DNA of 64,000 nt. It comes from a virus. The stretch's first letter is position 1. Each line of letters opens with the position of its first letter. The stretch spans positions 62,001 to 126,000 of the IMG/VR virus record IMGVR_UViG_3300049460_000312; one strand, given 5' to 3'. This document shows positions 50,640-59,135 of this stretch, in pieces. The notes under the pieces are model-generated. The model saw only the letters and a program-made list of their open reading frames with translations, made no database searches and was not told where the DNA came from. Position numbers and translations under genes: made by a program.

Positions 50640-51065
50640 TTAGCCGAAGACACGGCCCATCATGCGCACGACCCACGGAATGGGCGGCACCACACGACGG
50701 TTCAGGTTCTCGCGGTTCACGTACAGCGTCAGCTCACCGAGCTTGTGCAGCGGCACGGTGTTGTAGCCGATTTTATACTCACCCGTCTGCTTGTTCAGAC
50801 TCATGGACAGGAATTGCCCCTGCCAGGTGAACACGTTCACCTGCGGCTGCCCGGTCGGAAACAGTGCCGGATCAATACTGGGGAACAACCCCGTCAGACG
50901 CATCAGCCAGGGCCTAGCGAACTGCACGCTATGGATGCTATCAGTCATGTCGAAGCTGTCGCGCACCGCGTCCAGTTCCTGCAATTCCGTCAGCGCCAGC
51001 AGGTTGCCCTGCAGTTGGTCTTTATCAGCGAGGCTGATCTTGATTTTAGTTTTTGAGGTGATCAT
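50640..51065 (-). CDS. Small protein of unknown function
   Basis: This protein has 141 residues (MITSKTKIKISLADKD). It is mixed alpha/beta, with VRDSFDMTDSIHSV and NTVPLHKLGELT. It ends the operon of 51069-51620 and 51617-52555 on the same strand. No motif was seen. Confidence 0.8.
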   Translation of the reverse strand: MITSKTKIKISLADKDQLQGNLLALTELQELDAVRDSFDMTDSIHSVQFARPWLMRLTGLFPSIDPALFPTGQPQVNVFTWQGQFLSMSLNKQTGEYKIGYNTVPLHKLGELTLYVNRENLNRRVVPPIPWVVRMMGRVFG

Positions 51066-51068
51066 CTT

Positions 51069-51620
51069 TCAGGTGGAGGGAAAAGCAGACGCCAGCCACG
51101 AAGGCAAATATCCGAGGCAACCCGTGATCACAGCACGACCGTCCAGCGGAACGAAGCCGGGGTAGGTCACGCCTTGCAGGACTGGCGTATAGATCACCAG
51201 GTCACGGGTTTCGGGATAGAACTTGTACAAACATTCGTTCGGCCGATGGTTGTACGCCTGATTACCAGGCAACTGCACCATCAACGCACGATGGGTGATC
51301 ATATCCGCCAGCGACCAGAAGATCTCTCCCAGTGCCTCAATGGCGCCGGCGAGTTCCTGCTGGTTCAACGGCACGACCGGACCTTGGGGAGCAATCCCGC
51401 CAGTCGTAAAGAAGGGAAACACCAGCGTGCGATCTTCCACGGTGTAATGTGGTTTGCTGGTGCTGGGCGGCTCTCCATAGAAGTAGTCACCCAGCATCAC
51501 CCGCAGGGTTTCGCCGATATCGATCACCGACGCGGCGCCGATGTACTCGGTGAACTGGTGGTCGAGCTCCTGAAGCGACAAGCGCTTCTCGTGATACTGC
51601 GGAATGGCACTCTGGCTCAT
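51069..51620 (-). CDS. Protein of unknown function
   Basis: This protein has 183 residues from ATG 51618-51620, which overlaps the stop of 51617-52555 (ATGA), a sign of coupled translation. It has a helical N-terminus and a beta-rich rest (PFFTTGGIAPQGP, TRDLVIYTPVLQGVTYPGFV). No recognisable domain. Confidence 0.8.
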   Translation of the reverse strand: MSQSAIPQYHEKRLSLQELDHQFTEYIGAASVIDIGETLRVMLGDYFYGEPPSTSKPHYTVEDRTLVFPFFTTGGIAPQGPVVPLNQQELAGAIEALGEIFWSLADMITHRALMVQLPGNQAYNHRPNECLYKFYPETRDLVIYTPVLQGVTYPGFVPLDGRAVITGCLGYLPSWLASAFPST

Positions 51621-52555
51621 TGATTCAGTTCCCAATGCAGAATGCGATAGTCACCCAGACACAACACGGTCACGCCGCGCTCGTGTGTCGGTATCGCGTA
51701 ATAGACGTCGTAGCCCCGGGCCGGATGCAACGAGAGTTCGGCCAGATCCCGCATCGTCGGGAAGTGGGCAGTCATGATGCGCTCCAGGCTCACCGCAAGC
51801 TCACGCAACACGCACTGAACCTGTTGCTTGTCCCAGAACTCCTGACGGATACGCAGCTCCGCTTCCACAGCACGGGCATCGTAGCCCGCCATACCCAGCT
51901 CACGCGGCACATCCGCACCCTGCAAGCGGTAACGGGTCTGCTCGCCACCAGCGTCCTGATACATCAGCTCCAGATCGCTCTTGAGCTCGGGCAGTTCCAG
52001 CTCGACCAGCCGATCCAGATTCAGATACTTCTGCAAGAAATGCTGGGTCGGTTCACGATGGTTGTGCGTCCAGATCTGATCGACGTTCAGCGACCAGTTC
52101 AGGAAGTCGGCCACCAGTTCGCACATCACCGGATTCATCATGAAATCGTACATCCGGTCCTGCCAGACGTGCGCGATATGTGTCCGACTGGAAAGTGCGT
52201 AGGGTGCACCGACGCGAAAGATATTGCCGTCGGGCATGTCATCGACTGCAAACGGATTGATCGGGTAGATCTTGCCGTCCGTTTCCTGCACATACTGCCA
52301 GTCTTCGCGGAAAAGCATCGTGCCATTGGGTGAGCGGATGACTTCCAGCTGCGGCTTGAAGTCCAGTACCTGTTCCAGAGCGCTAGCGATCGGCCCCGCG
52401 ACGTTAGCGAGCGAGGTGTGAGCGAGATTGGTCGCGAACTTCTGCAGCGCACTAGCGCGGTGCGAGCAGTACGCGATATCGGTGAAGCTCAAGTCTCGAT
52501 TCGAAAGAAAGGTCTGCGGAACCGAGGTATGGGAATAGTTTGTTTGATCCGACAT
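51617..52555 (-). CDS. Protein of unknown function
   Basis: This protein has 312 residues from ATG 52553-52555. A longer frame to 52654 is likely not coding because it overlaps gene 52452-52811 too much. It has aromatic-rich segments (WSLNVDQIWTHNH, MGYDARAVEAELR-like) and ends HERGVTVLCLGDYRIL. No enzyme motif was found. It is followed by a coupled gene 51069-51620. Confidence 0.8.
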   Translation of the reverse strand: MSDQTNYSHTSVPQTFLSNRDLSFTDIAYCSHRASALQKFATNLAHTSLANVAGPIASALEQVLDFKPQLEVIRSPNGTMLFREDWQYVQETDGKIYPINPFAVDDMPDGNIFRVGAPYALSSRTHIAHVWQDRMYDFMMNPVMCELVADFLNWSLNVDQIWTHNHREPTQHFLQKYLNLDRLVELELPELKSDLELMYQDAGGEQTRYRLQGADVPRELGMAGYDARAVEAELRIRQEFWDKQQVQCVLRELAVSLERIMTAHFPTMRDLAELSLHPARGYDVYYAIPTHERGVTVLCLGDYRILHWELNQ

Positions 52556-52811
52556 CTTCTTGAAGGGTGTAGGTTTCCTCGCCCTCAATGCGGCGATAAT
52601 TCGAGCGTACCAACGTTGCAATAGGCTCCATCCTCGGATCATACGGAGGGTCAAGGTCTATTAGCATCACGTCTTCTACCGCCCGGGCGATGATATATGT
52701 CAGCCACTTTTCAAGTGGGATCGTCTTCGTGTCCGCACTGAAAAGAATCAGATCCTGACAGATCTGCTGAATAATCTCTTTCGCAGTGAAGGCTATGGCA
52801 ACTTGAGACAT
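52452..52811 (-). CDS. Small protein of unknown function
   Basis: This protein has 119 residues from ATG 52809-52811. It is helical at the N-terminus (TAKEIIQQICQDLILF) and basic near the end. It overlaps the start of gene 51617-52555 by 104 bases in another frame, so one boundary may be wrong; both frames look coding. No motif was recognised. Confidence 0.65.
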   Translation of the reverse strand: MSQVAIAFTAKEIIQQICQDLILFSADTKTIPLEKWLTYIIARAVEDVMLIDLDPPYDPRMEPIATLVRSNYRRIEGEETYTLQEDVGSNKLFPYLGSADLSFESRLELHRYRVLLAPR

Positions 52812-52878
52812 CAGGGCTCTCCCTTGAGTCACACATGAGATTGGCCACGGCGGTAAAAAACAATCGACAGCATAACTA

Positions 52879-52914
52879 CCCCTCCCCGGACCGCGCGAGC
52901 GGCCTGGAGAGGGG
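52879..52914. terminator. Terminator after PhuZ
   Basis: Stem CCCCTC and GAGGGG with inner CCGG/CCGC and GCGG/CCGG pairings, flanked by AGCATAAC and TTTTAAGCC. It follows the tubulin gene on the minus strand. Confidence 0.75.
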
Positions 52915-52935
52915 TTTTAAGCCGCCTGAGGGCTA

Positions 52936-53958
52936 TTACTCCGCGAGGAACCCACCAACCAGCTGTTCATCACCGTCGAGCACCTCGCTCTGGGTGGTGT
53001 AAGCGGCTGCCGCCTTTTCCATGTCGGCCAGGATACCCTTAAGCCGCGCCGAGATATCGTTGAACGGATAGGCTTTCGTCACCAGGTGCAGCGGTGCACG
53101 TTCCGTGACTTCCTTTTCAATGGCCGACGGCATCACGCCGTAGCAGGTGTAGGGAATCACGAAGTCGATGCCACGCGCATCCTTGTTCACGACAGCGGAC
53201 GCGACCGTGATCGTGTCCTTGTGCTCTTCCGCGTCGAGCTTGCCGACGAACGTCTGCAGGCCAGCTGCATGCGTCTTGAACGCCGTCATGCGATCGAAGT
53301 TCAGGAAGTTGTACATGTCGCGGGTGTCGAGCCCTTCGTTCTGACGCGAGAACAGCACGGAGAGCGCCACCACCAGATCGTTGATCTCCGTATCGACTTC
53401 CGAGGGCGGAGTGTCCTTGTTGTTCTCGAAGTACGCGACGGCGATCGACTTCTTGTTCGCCGCGACCAGGCCTTCGAACGTCTTGAACGTCGCGAGCGTG
53501 TTCTTGATCTCGGTGCCCGAGTCCAGCACGCCAACCGTGATCGCGACCACCAGCTCGTCCTGCGCGAGCAGTTCATTGATGACGGCTGCTGCCATCGGCG
53601 CACCCGTGCCGCCCGAGGCCGACGAGAGCACAACGTTCAGGTAACCCGGCTTGTGCTTTTGCAGCATGTCCTTCGCGTGCTTGAGCATCGCCGCCGACAG
53701 GTGCTTGCGCTCCTTGCCTGCGCCGTCCGGTTCCTTGCCCGACGCATCGGTCTTCGGCAGCTTGTAGATCTTGTCCTGTGGCAGGCTCGGCTTCAGGTTC
53801 GAGTTCGACGAATCGAAGTAGACGACATCGATCGTGGCCATGCCCGCTTCGACGTGGCTGCGGTAGTTCTCGAAGTTCGAGCCGATATTGATCCCTGCGC
53901 CACCGCAGGCATACAGCTTGATCGTGCCCAGCTCCGGTGCTTGTGCTTGTTGTTCCAT
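52936..53958 (-). CDS. phuZ: PhuZ-type phage tubulin
   Basis: This protein has 340 residues, ATG 53956-53958 with AAGGGAAGGA. The nucleotide loop YACGGAGINIG is at 16-26 and the tubulin signature SASGGTGAP at 113-121, where FtsZ has GGGTGS. A further LATFKTFEGLV helix and an acidic tail follow. PhuZ forms filaments that centre the phage nucleus and carry capsids to it. Its presence supports a nucleus-forming jumbo phage. In phiKZ it is gp39, and the genes after it here follow the phiKZ order. Confidence 0.9.
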   Translation of the reverse strand: MEQQAQAPELGTIKLYACGGAGINIGSNFENYRSHVEAGMATIDVVYFDSSNSNLKPSLPQDKIYKLPKTDASGKEPDGAGKERKHLSAAMLKHAKDMLQKHKPGYLNVVLSSASGGTGAPMAAAVINELLAQDELVVAITVGVLDSGTEIKNTLATFKTFEGLVAANKKSIAVAYFENNKDTPPSEVDTEINDLVVALSVLFSRQNEGLDTRDMYNFLNFDRMTAFKTHAAGLQTFVGKLDAEEHKDTITVASAVVNKDARGIDFVIPYTCYGVMPSAIEKEVTERAPLHLVTKAYPFNDISARLKGILADMEKAAAAYTTQSEVLDGDEQLVGGFLAE

Positions 53959-54044
53959 GATCCTTCCCTTTAATGCGTGGTTATAAAAAAAGAAAAAGTG
54001 CCCGACTGTTCTCGTACACACAAGAAAAGGTCGGGCTGTAAAAC

Positions 54045-54254
54045 TTAATCATCCCAGTTCTGGTTGTCAGCCAGTTCCTGAGCCCACGATGCAATCGCAG
54101 CGCGCTGGATTGCGGACAGCGTTGACCAGATTAGCTGAACCTGACTGGGAACTTCCCAACGCCAGTCATGAACCTTGTGGGCTTCACTCCAGGCCGGATC
54201 ATGATAGTCGCTGGGTACAGCGCAGGGGTTGCCCCGGGCGTTGTGGATTTCCAT
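54045..54254 (-). CDS. Small protein of unknown function
   Basis: This protein has 69 residues from ATG 54252-54254, one base after the stop of 54256-55137. It is Trp-rich (DWRWEVPSQVQLIWS) and acidic at the end. It probably shares the early transcript of 54256-55137. No motif was seen. Confidence 0.8.
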   Translation of the reverse strand: MEIHNARGNPCAVPSDYHDPAWSEAHKVHDWRWEVPSQVQLIWSTLSAIQRAAIASWAQELADNQNWDD

Positions 54255-54255
54255 C

Positions 54256-55137
54256 TCAGGGCTTCAGCGCGAAGGTTTCATCCTTGGCGCTGTCTTCGTC
54301 ATCCTTGATCACCGTCACCTTGACACCTTTCGTACCGTCAGCGTTGGTAATCATCAGCGGACCATCTGCAGGAACGACTTCGTTGATGTCCGGGAACTTC
54401 TTGTACTTGATTTCGTCACCGTAGAGATTCAGCGGATAACGACCCGGTTCACCGAACTCGATCGGAGTACGGATCATGCTTTCGCCACCGATGACGAGAC
54501 CGTCTTCCGTAATCATCGGCTTGTCTGCCATGATGACCGCGAGATCGGTGCCGTAACGATAACCTCCGGCTGGCACCCGCTCGATCGACTCGTCGACAGC
54601 CTTCTGCATGTCTTCCGGACGGATCACCAACCCCTTCGACTCTGCATCGAAGCTGACTGCAACGGACGAGGCGGGTTTGGAGAAGTCGACCACACCACCC
54701 AGGGCAGGGAAGTAGGCTTCACCGTGATGCTGGCTCAGATCCAGAAACTCGTGGGTCGCCATCATCTCGACATTGGCGGGGGTGTGTTCGTGGCCGAGAT
54801 CAGCCCGCTCGGGAATATTCGTTTCCGGATCGACTTTCGGCAGGTTGTCACCGAACAGGGCCTGCAATGCATCGGCCCCTTCCTGGACCACCGGCTGCGC
54901 AGTCGCCGCTTCCGTGTACACGGTACGCTGCTGGTCGATCATCGCCTGCTTGTGTTTGTTGACCAGCTTGAAGTGGGCTTCGCGACGGTCCTGTTCGCGC
55001 TGCACTTTGGCGCGATTCTTCATCAAACGCTTCTGCACACCCTTGTTGCGGAACTTGGCGTGCGTGATGCCGGCAGCGACAGCCTCGTCGACTTGACCCT
55101 TGGTGATCTTGGTGTTCAGCAGTTTAGCTTGGCTCAT
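54256..55137 (-). CDS. Protein with an RNA polymerase beta-derived segment
   Basis: This protein has 293 residues, ATG 55135-55137 with AAAGGAAAG and an early-type promoter 87 bases upstream. Residues 1-75 are basic and helical. Residues 191-264 line up with residues 192-270 of the RNA polymerase beta gene at 23400-25700: GGYRYGTDL versus GNYCYGINL, EDGLVI versus EDGVLL, PLNLYGDEIKYKKFPDI versus PLNLYGDETIYKPFPDI, and DGPLM versus DGLLM. The rest of beta is absent, so it is not a complete subunit. It may be a regulator that mimics or contacts polymerase, or a re-used domain. Confidence 0.75.
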   Translation of the reverse strand: MSQAKLLNTKITKGQVDEAVAAGITHAKFRNKGVQKRLMKNRAKVQREQDRREAHFKLVNKHKQAMIDQQRTVYTEAATAQPVVQEGADALQALFGDNLPKVDPETNIPERADLGHEHTPANVEMMATHEFLDLSQHHGEAYFPALGGVVDFSKPASSVAVSFDAESKGLVIRPEDMQKAVDESIERVPAGGYRYGTDLAVIMADKPMITEDGLVIGGESMIRTPIEFGEPGRYPLNLYGDEIKYKKFPDINEVVPADGPLMITNADGTKGVKVTVIKDDEDSAKDETFALKP

Positions 55138-55223
55138 GATACTTTCCTTTTTGTGGTGTAAAGGGGATTGGCGATATAATTGCGCCATACTGTAGAAAAC
55201 AACTCACGTTGCACTAGTTCAGA

Positions 55224-55236
55224 TTAGTAATATGTG
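55224..55236 (-). promoter_or_regulatory. Early-type promoter of gene 54256-55137
   Basis: Minus strand CACATATTACTAA, close to the consensus, 87 bases upstream of the start. Confidence 0.8.
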
Positions 55237-55508
55237 GGCAACGTTGCTTTGAATTGAGCAATGGTTTTCGCTTGAGCGTCGTGAACTTATCTCACGGCTG
55301 GTTACCAAAGTGTTGCCTCGATGGCACGTCTAACTTTTGGTTTTATGAAACTCACACACCCTCCGCCTATGGCTACCGTGCGTGAGTGAACCGGTTATCT
55401 GAAAGAAGTGATTGCCGAGCGGGTTCGGTCTCCTCGGAATCGCAATCTCCTTTCCTTCTCTGACCTGTTTGCTCGCCACGAGCACTACAACGCGAAAAGA
55501 GATTGAAC
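55237..55508. other. Divergent non-coding leader
   Basis: No gene was seen between the early promoter and ATG 55509. Some AT-rich and GC-rich blocks are present; the plus-strand promoter of 55509 must lie here. Confidence 0.5.
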
Positions 55509-56318
55509 ATGAATGCCCTTCGCAAAGCGCTGGACGAAATCAAATTCGTTATTCCGCGCTCGGTCCTTGAGACTGTCTTTATCAAGCGCCACTCGAACTA
55601 CCGAGTGGCTCAGGCACCGACGAGCTTGGATGACCAAGTTCTGAATGCCGTAATCCGTCCGCGCGTCTTTATCGACACCAACCTGGTGGGTGGTGCGGAA
55701 ATCCTGGTTTCTCTGGAAGGTCTGGACGGCGACGAAGTCAACACCACGGATATGGTGTACCGCATTCCGAAGAACCGTACCCAGAACCGCTCCATCATGA
55801 GCGTGCTCAACGTGACCTACGTGGATGCACAATCGATGGCGGCCGCTGGTCAGTACGCCTCCTGCGGCGTGTCTGCTGAGCAAAGTGCAGCCCAGCAGCT
55901 GCTCGATGCGGTATCACCCCTGCCACTGATCTCGACCGGCCGCATCACGTTGATCGGTGAGAACGTGGTGCTGATCCGTGACTCGATCCGCATTCCGTCG
56001 AACAGCTACCTGCGGTGTATCGTCGCGCACGATGAGGCGATGAGCCACATCCAGCCGCGTAGCTACAAGGCCTTCTGCAAGCTGGTGGAGTACGCCGTCA
56101 AGTCCTACATCTACAACGAGTACATCGTTGAACTGGATATGGGCGAGCTGCGTGGGGGTCACAATCTCGGCAAGTTCAAGGACATCATCGAAGGTTACTC
56201 GGACGCCGAGGAACTCTACGAGACGTACCTCGCTGAGAAGTGGGCCAAGATCAGTTTCCAGAATGATCGGGAAGGCATGAACCGGTGGATGAAGCTGCTC
56301 ATCGGTGGTCCGCGCTAA
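55509..56318 (+). CDS. Protein of unknown function (structural-like)
   Basis: This protein has 269 residues from ATG 55509; a TTG at 55503 is an alternative. It has SVLETVFIKRHSNYR, FIDTNLVGGAEILVSL, VYRIPKNRTQNRS and LRGGHNLGKFKDII. It is a mixed globular protein without catalytic motifs. It is a single-gene plus-strand unit ended by a bidirectional terminator, which matches the style of virion genes elsewhere in the window. Confidence 0.85.
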   Translation: MNALRKALDEIKFVIPRSVLETVFIKRHSNYRVAQAPTSLDDQVLNAVIRPRVFIDTNLVGGAEILVSLEGLDGDEVNTTDMVYRIPKNRTQNRSIMSVLNVTYVDAQSMAAAGQYASCGVSAEQSAAQQLLDAVSPLPLISTGRITLIGENVVLIRDSIRIPSNSYLRCIVAHDEAMSHIQPRSYKAFCKLVEYAVKSYIYNEYIVELDMGELRGGHNLGKFKDIIEGYSDAEELYETYLAEKWAKISFQNDREGMNRWMKLLIGGPR

Positions 56319-56344
56319 GCAAGAAAAAAAGCAACGACATAGAA

Positions 56345-56372
56345 GCGGAGTGGGCTTGCGCCCACTCCGCTC
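56345..56372. terminator. Bidirectional terminator between convergent genes
   Basis: A perfect 12-bp stem AGCGGAGTGGGC and GCCCACTCCGCT with a TTGC loop, flanked by CGACATA and TTATGCCGC. Confidence 0.9.
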
Positions 56373-56383
56373 TTTATGCCGCT

Positions 56384-56590
56384 TCACCAAACACTGCGAT
56401 AAACCCGGTGAATATAACGATGGAAGACAGATCGTGCGTGAGCCTGCCAGTCACTGCGGTAACCCCACCAGCTGTCAGTGTAAAGCGCGCGCAGCAGGCA
56501 CTCGTATTCAACCGAATCGATCCGGGAGTGATGCTCTTCCCCCGTCTCATCGATAATCGTCACCATCGACGGCTCAAACACGATATGCAT
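56384..56590 (-). CDS. Small protein of unknown function
   Basis: This protein has 68 residues from ATG 56588-56590 with AAGGAGAA. It has a beta-like N-terminus (MHIVFEPSMVTIID) and a basic C-terminus (HARSVFHRYIHRVYRSVW) that could contact nucleic acid. No motif was seen. Confidence 0.8.
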   Translation of the reverse strand: MHIVFEPSMVTIIDETGEEHHSRIDSVEYECLLRALYTDSWWGYRSDWQAHARSVFHRYIHRVYRSVW

Positions 56591-56600
56591 CTCGTTCTCC

Positions 56601-57173
56601 TTAATGCTCTTCGACGGATTCATCCGTCATTAGCCAGGGTGAGAGTTTGCCGAGATAAGCATTCTCTTCGATCTTGAAGATGACGTAGCCTTCTTCCGAA
56701 GCCACCGTGATATTCACCACCCGTTCTTTGCCGTACATGGTGCGCAGATGCTGCACGTTAATATACGCCTTATGCGGGCCGCCTGACGGACCTCCTGCCA
56801 CCCGCGCATTGGGCGTAGCCATCACCAGCGCCTTCTCGGTACGCACCGAGCAATACTGGGTGAGCAACTGCAGCAGCGTTTTGGTGCCTTCGCAATACAG
56901 CACGTTTTCGTCGTGCGTGCTGAACTGGGCCTCACTCAGGCTTTTGGCCGTCTCAGCAAGCTCGTCCCAGGTGCTCTTGCGCTTGAGCACCATCACGTGG
57001 CCGTGGATGCTGTAAAAAGAACGCGCACTGAGATCGCCTGAATGCGTCTCGGTCATGCGGTTGAACGGTTTAAGCTGCTTGATCAGATCGGTAACGATCT
57101 CATTAGCCTGGTCATCCAGTGCTGTCGTAAGAGGAAGAAGCGCCCCGTTCAGGCGCAGTTGGATTGGACTCAT
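56601..57173 (-). CDS. Protein of unknown function
   Basis: This protein has 190 residues (MSPIQLRLNGALLPL). Its start overlaps the stop of 57170-57709 by four bases (ATGA), so translation is coupled. It is mixed alpha/beta with GPHKAYINVQHLRTMYG. No recognised domain. Confidence 0.85.
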   Translation of the reverse strand: MSPIQLRLNGALLPLTTALDDQANEIVTDLIKQLKPFNRMTETHSGDLSARSFYSIHGHVMVLKRKSTWDELAETAKSLSEAQFSTHDENVLYCEGTKTLLQLLTQYCSVRTEKALVMATPNARVAGGPSGGPHKAYINVQHLRTMYGKERVVNITVASEEGYVIFKIEENAYLGKLSPWLMTDESVEEH

Positions 57174-57709
57174 TTTTCAGTTTTAACAGAGAAATAGCTA
57201 GTGATAACACAATGCGGCGCTCCTTCCGGTCCAAATTCGTGAACAACAGCCATCGAGTGCGTAGTGGTTCCTTCGCAGGTGTGTGGCATGTAGTAGTACG
57301 CGATCTTGTCGGCTTTGATACCGCTCAGCGTGGAAAGCAGATCCAGCAACGTATGCTCGCCCGCTTCATCAAATGCGGCGTCCCGAACGCTCGGGAGAAT
57401 CTCCTTCAAGATAGTCTCCTTGTCCCGGCAGCAGTGCGCGTGAACCAACCGAGCACAGGGGCGGTCATCTTTGGGTTTCTGGGCATACGCTACCATCCGG
57501 CACGAGACGATCGTTTCGCGCTTGGCTTTGCCCACAAAGACTTTCTTCGGTTTGAATCGCACAATCGGAAGCTGCAACGGTGCTTTGTCGTCCGGCGCTT
57601 CCGGCTTATCCTGCTCGTAGGACTTGAAAACCTCCTTGAGGGTGACTGCGATAGCGGTGAAAGCTTTGTTGGCCTCCTTGGGGAAGTCCTTACCGATTTT
57701 GATGTGCAT
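57170..57709 (-). CDS. Protein of unknown function
   Basis: This protein has 179 residues from ATG 57707-57709. It has KEVFKSYEQDKPEAPDDK and RFKPKKVFVGKAKRETIV. It is similar in style to its partner 56601-57173. No motif was recognised. Confidence 0.8.
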   Translation of the reverse strand: MHIKIGKDFPKEANKAFTAIAVTLKEVFKSYEQDKPEAPDDKAPLQLPIVRFKPKKVFVGKAKRETIVSCRMVAYAQKPKDDRPCARLVHAHCCRDKETILKEILPSVRDAAFDEAGEHTLLDLLSTLSGIKADKIAYYYMPHTCEGTTTHSMAVVHEFGPEGAPHCVITSYFSVKTEK

Positions 57710-57756
57710 GATTGTGGCGAGGTGGCGTGACAAAATAAAAGACAGGCAGGCCAGTG

Positions 57757-57784
57757 CCGGGAAACCCCTTGACGGGTCTCCCGG
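57757..57784. terminator. Terminator
   Basis: CCGGGA and TCCCGG with an inner ACCCC/GGGTC stem and TTGAC loop, after gene 57797-58345 on the minus strand. Confidence 0.75.
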
Positions 57785-57796
57785 TCTGGTCAGTTG

Positions 57797-58345
57797 TTAT
57801 TTGAACAGCGAGTGGATGCCGCTGCGCGTATGGGGTTTCACCAGGTCGACGTCATCGATGGTGATCTCCCAGCACAGCTGGTCTTCCACTTCGACGTCTT
57901 TCAGCTTCACATAGATGCTGAACACGTCGGTCATGCTATTGCGGTTGCGATAGACACCAGCGAACACGTCGAGCGAGTCTGCGTACTTGGCAATCACCGC
58001 GAGAATCGGGCGTAGGTAGTCTCGGGTCGTGACCACCGTATCACCACGGGCCCACGCCTTACCCTGCACGAAACTGTCGCGCAACATCGCGTCAAGACGA
58101 ATCGGTTGTACGTGGTGCAGCCGGTGCTTGTTCTTCAGGATCTTCCCTTCCAGGATTTCCGAGAGGGGGATGAAGTCCAGATTGTAATTCAGATAACCGC
58201 TCCGGGCGAAAAGAGCAGTGTGCTTACTGTCCGCAAAGCCTTGTTCAAAACGGAAGTGCTCGCCAAACTGATTCGCAGCAGCGTAGGCGGCGTGGTTCGC
58301 TTCCTTGGTGATGGCTTTGATTGCGGCGCGGGAGATAGTCTTCAT
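57797..58345 (-). CDS. Protein of unknown function
   Basis: This protein has 182 residues (MKTISRAAIKAITKEANHA). It is helical at the start with a basic middle and a beta-rich end (EDQLCWEITIDDVDLVKPH). No domain was recognised. It is the first gene of the operon with 57170 and 56601. Confidence 0.85.
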   Translation of the reverse strand: MKTISRAAIKAITKEANHAAYAAANQFGEHFRFEQGFADSKHTALFARSGYLNYNLDFIPLSEILEGKILKNKHRLHHVQPIRLDAMLRDSFVQGKAWARGDTVVTTRDYLRPILAVIAKYADSLDVFAGVYRNRNSMTDVFSIYVKLKDVEVEDQLCWEITIDDVDLVKPHTRSGIHSLFK

Positions 58346-58519
58346 AACGGGCTGATTTAGAGTTAGTGTACAGTGAGTCCATGGCTAGCATAGCTCAGAA
58401 CAGTCATATGCGTTTGAAACGAATTTCACTTCACTACGACAAGGGGTACAGCTGACTGACTCTCAGATCAATTACGCGAAGTGATAAAAAATGTCCCTAG
58501 CGGCAAAAAAAAAAAGAAC

Positions 58520-58554
58520 TTCGACACCGGCGCGGTCAGGCGCCGTGTGTCGAA
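58520..58554 (-). terminator. Strong terminator
   Basis: TTCGACAC and GTGTCGAA with inner CGGCGC/GCGCCG arms, followed on the minus strand by about eleven T. It ends the transcript of gene 58626-59135. Confidence 0.9.
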
Positions 58555-58625
58555 AGCCGTTATGTGCGCTTGATCAACTTCCTAGCAAATCACTCTTGTT
58601 GGCTGTTAGGGCGTCAGGATGTGAC

Positions 58626-59135
58626 TCACTCCTCCGTGAACGTCAGGATGCAGTTCAACTTGACGCCGTTGAACTCATCCACCACGGTGATGGCGCGCGT
58701 GCCGTCCAGGCCCGAGTAGTGGTAGTACCGGGTGTAGGGCGGCAGGGTCGCTGCGAAGTTGGCGATAGCGCGAAGCCGCCACGAGATCAACGGGCTTGCT
58801 TCGTTATTCGCCAACTGCTGCAGCTGAAGAATTTGTATTTCGTTCAGCGGATTGGAATCGGCTGCAAACCACGGGTAATCTAGACTACCCACCGAAACGT
58901 CCAGCACCGATTGACCTCGGTAGATGAACTTCTCGTGGATGCCTTCCCCGTTGTAGGAGTCGACTGCGTTATTGAACACACGGTAGAAAATCTCAGGGCT
59001 GTTCGTGTCGATCAGACCCATAGCCATGTCACGGTATCGCGTGTACATGGTGAACGAGGTTTCCGGGTTCACGCGTTGCGAGAACTGTGCGTTCGGAAAG
59101 AAGTTAAATGCGTTTGGAGCTGTAGCGGTCAACAT
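58626..59135 (-). CDS. Protein of unknown function
   Basis: This protein has 169 residues from ATG 59133-59135 with GAGGAA six bases upstream. It has ANFAATLPPYTRYYHYSGLDG and a C-terminal ILTFTEE. It is probably soluble. No motif was recognised. It is flanked upstream by a long structured non-coding region. Confidence 0.85.
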   Translation of the reverse strand: MLTATAPNAFNFFPNAQFSQRVNPETSFTMYTRYRDMAMGLIDTNSPEIFYRVFNNAVDSYNGEGIHEKFIYRGQSVLDVSVGSLDYPWFAADSNPLNEIQILQLQQLANNEASPLISWRLRAIANFAATLPPYTRYYHYSGLDGTRAITVVDEFNGVKLNCILTFTEE

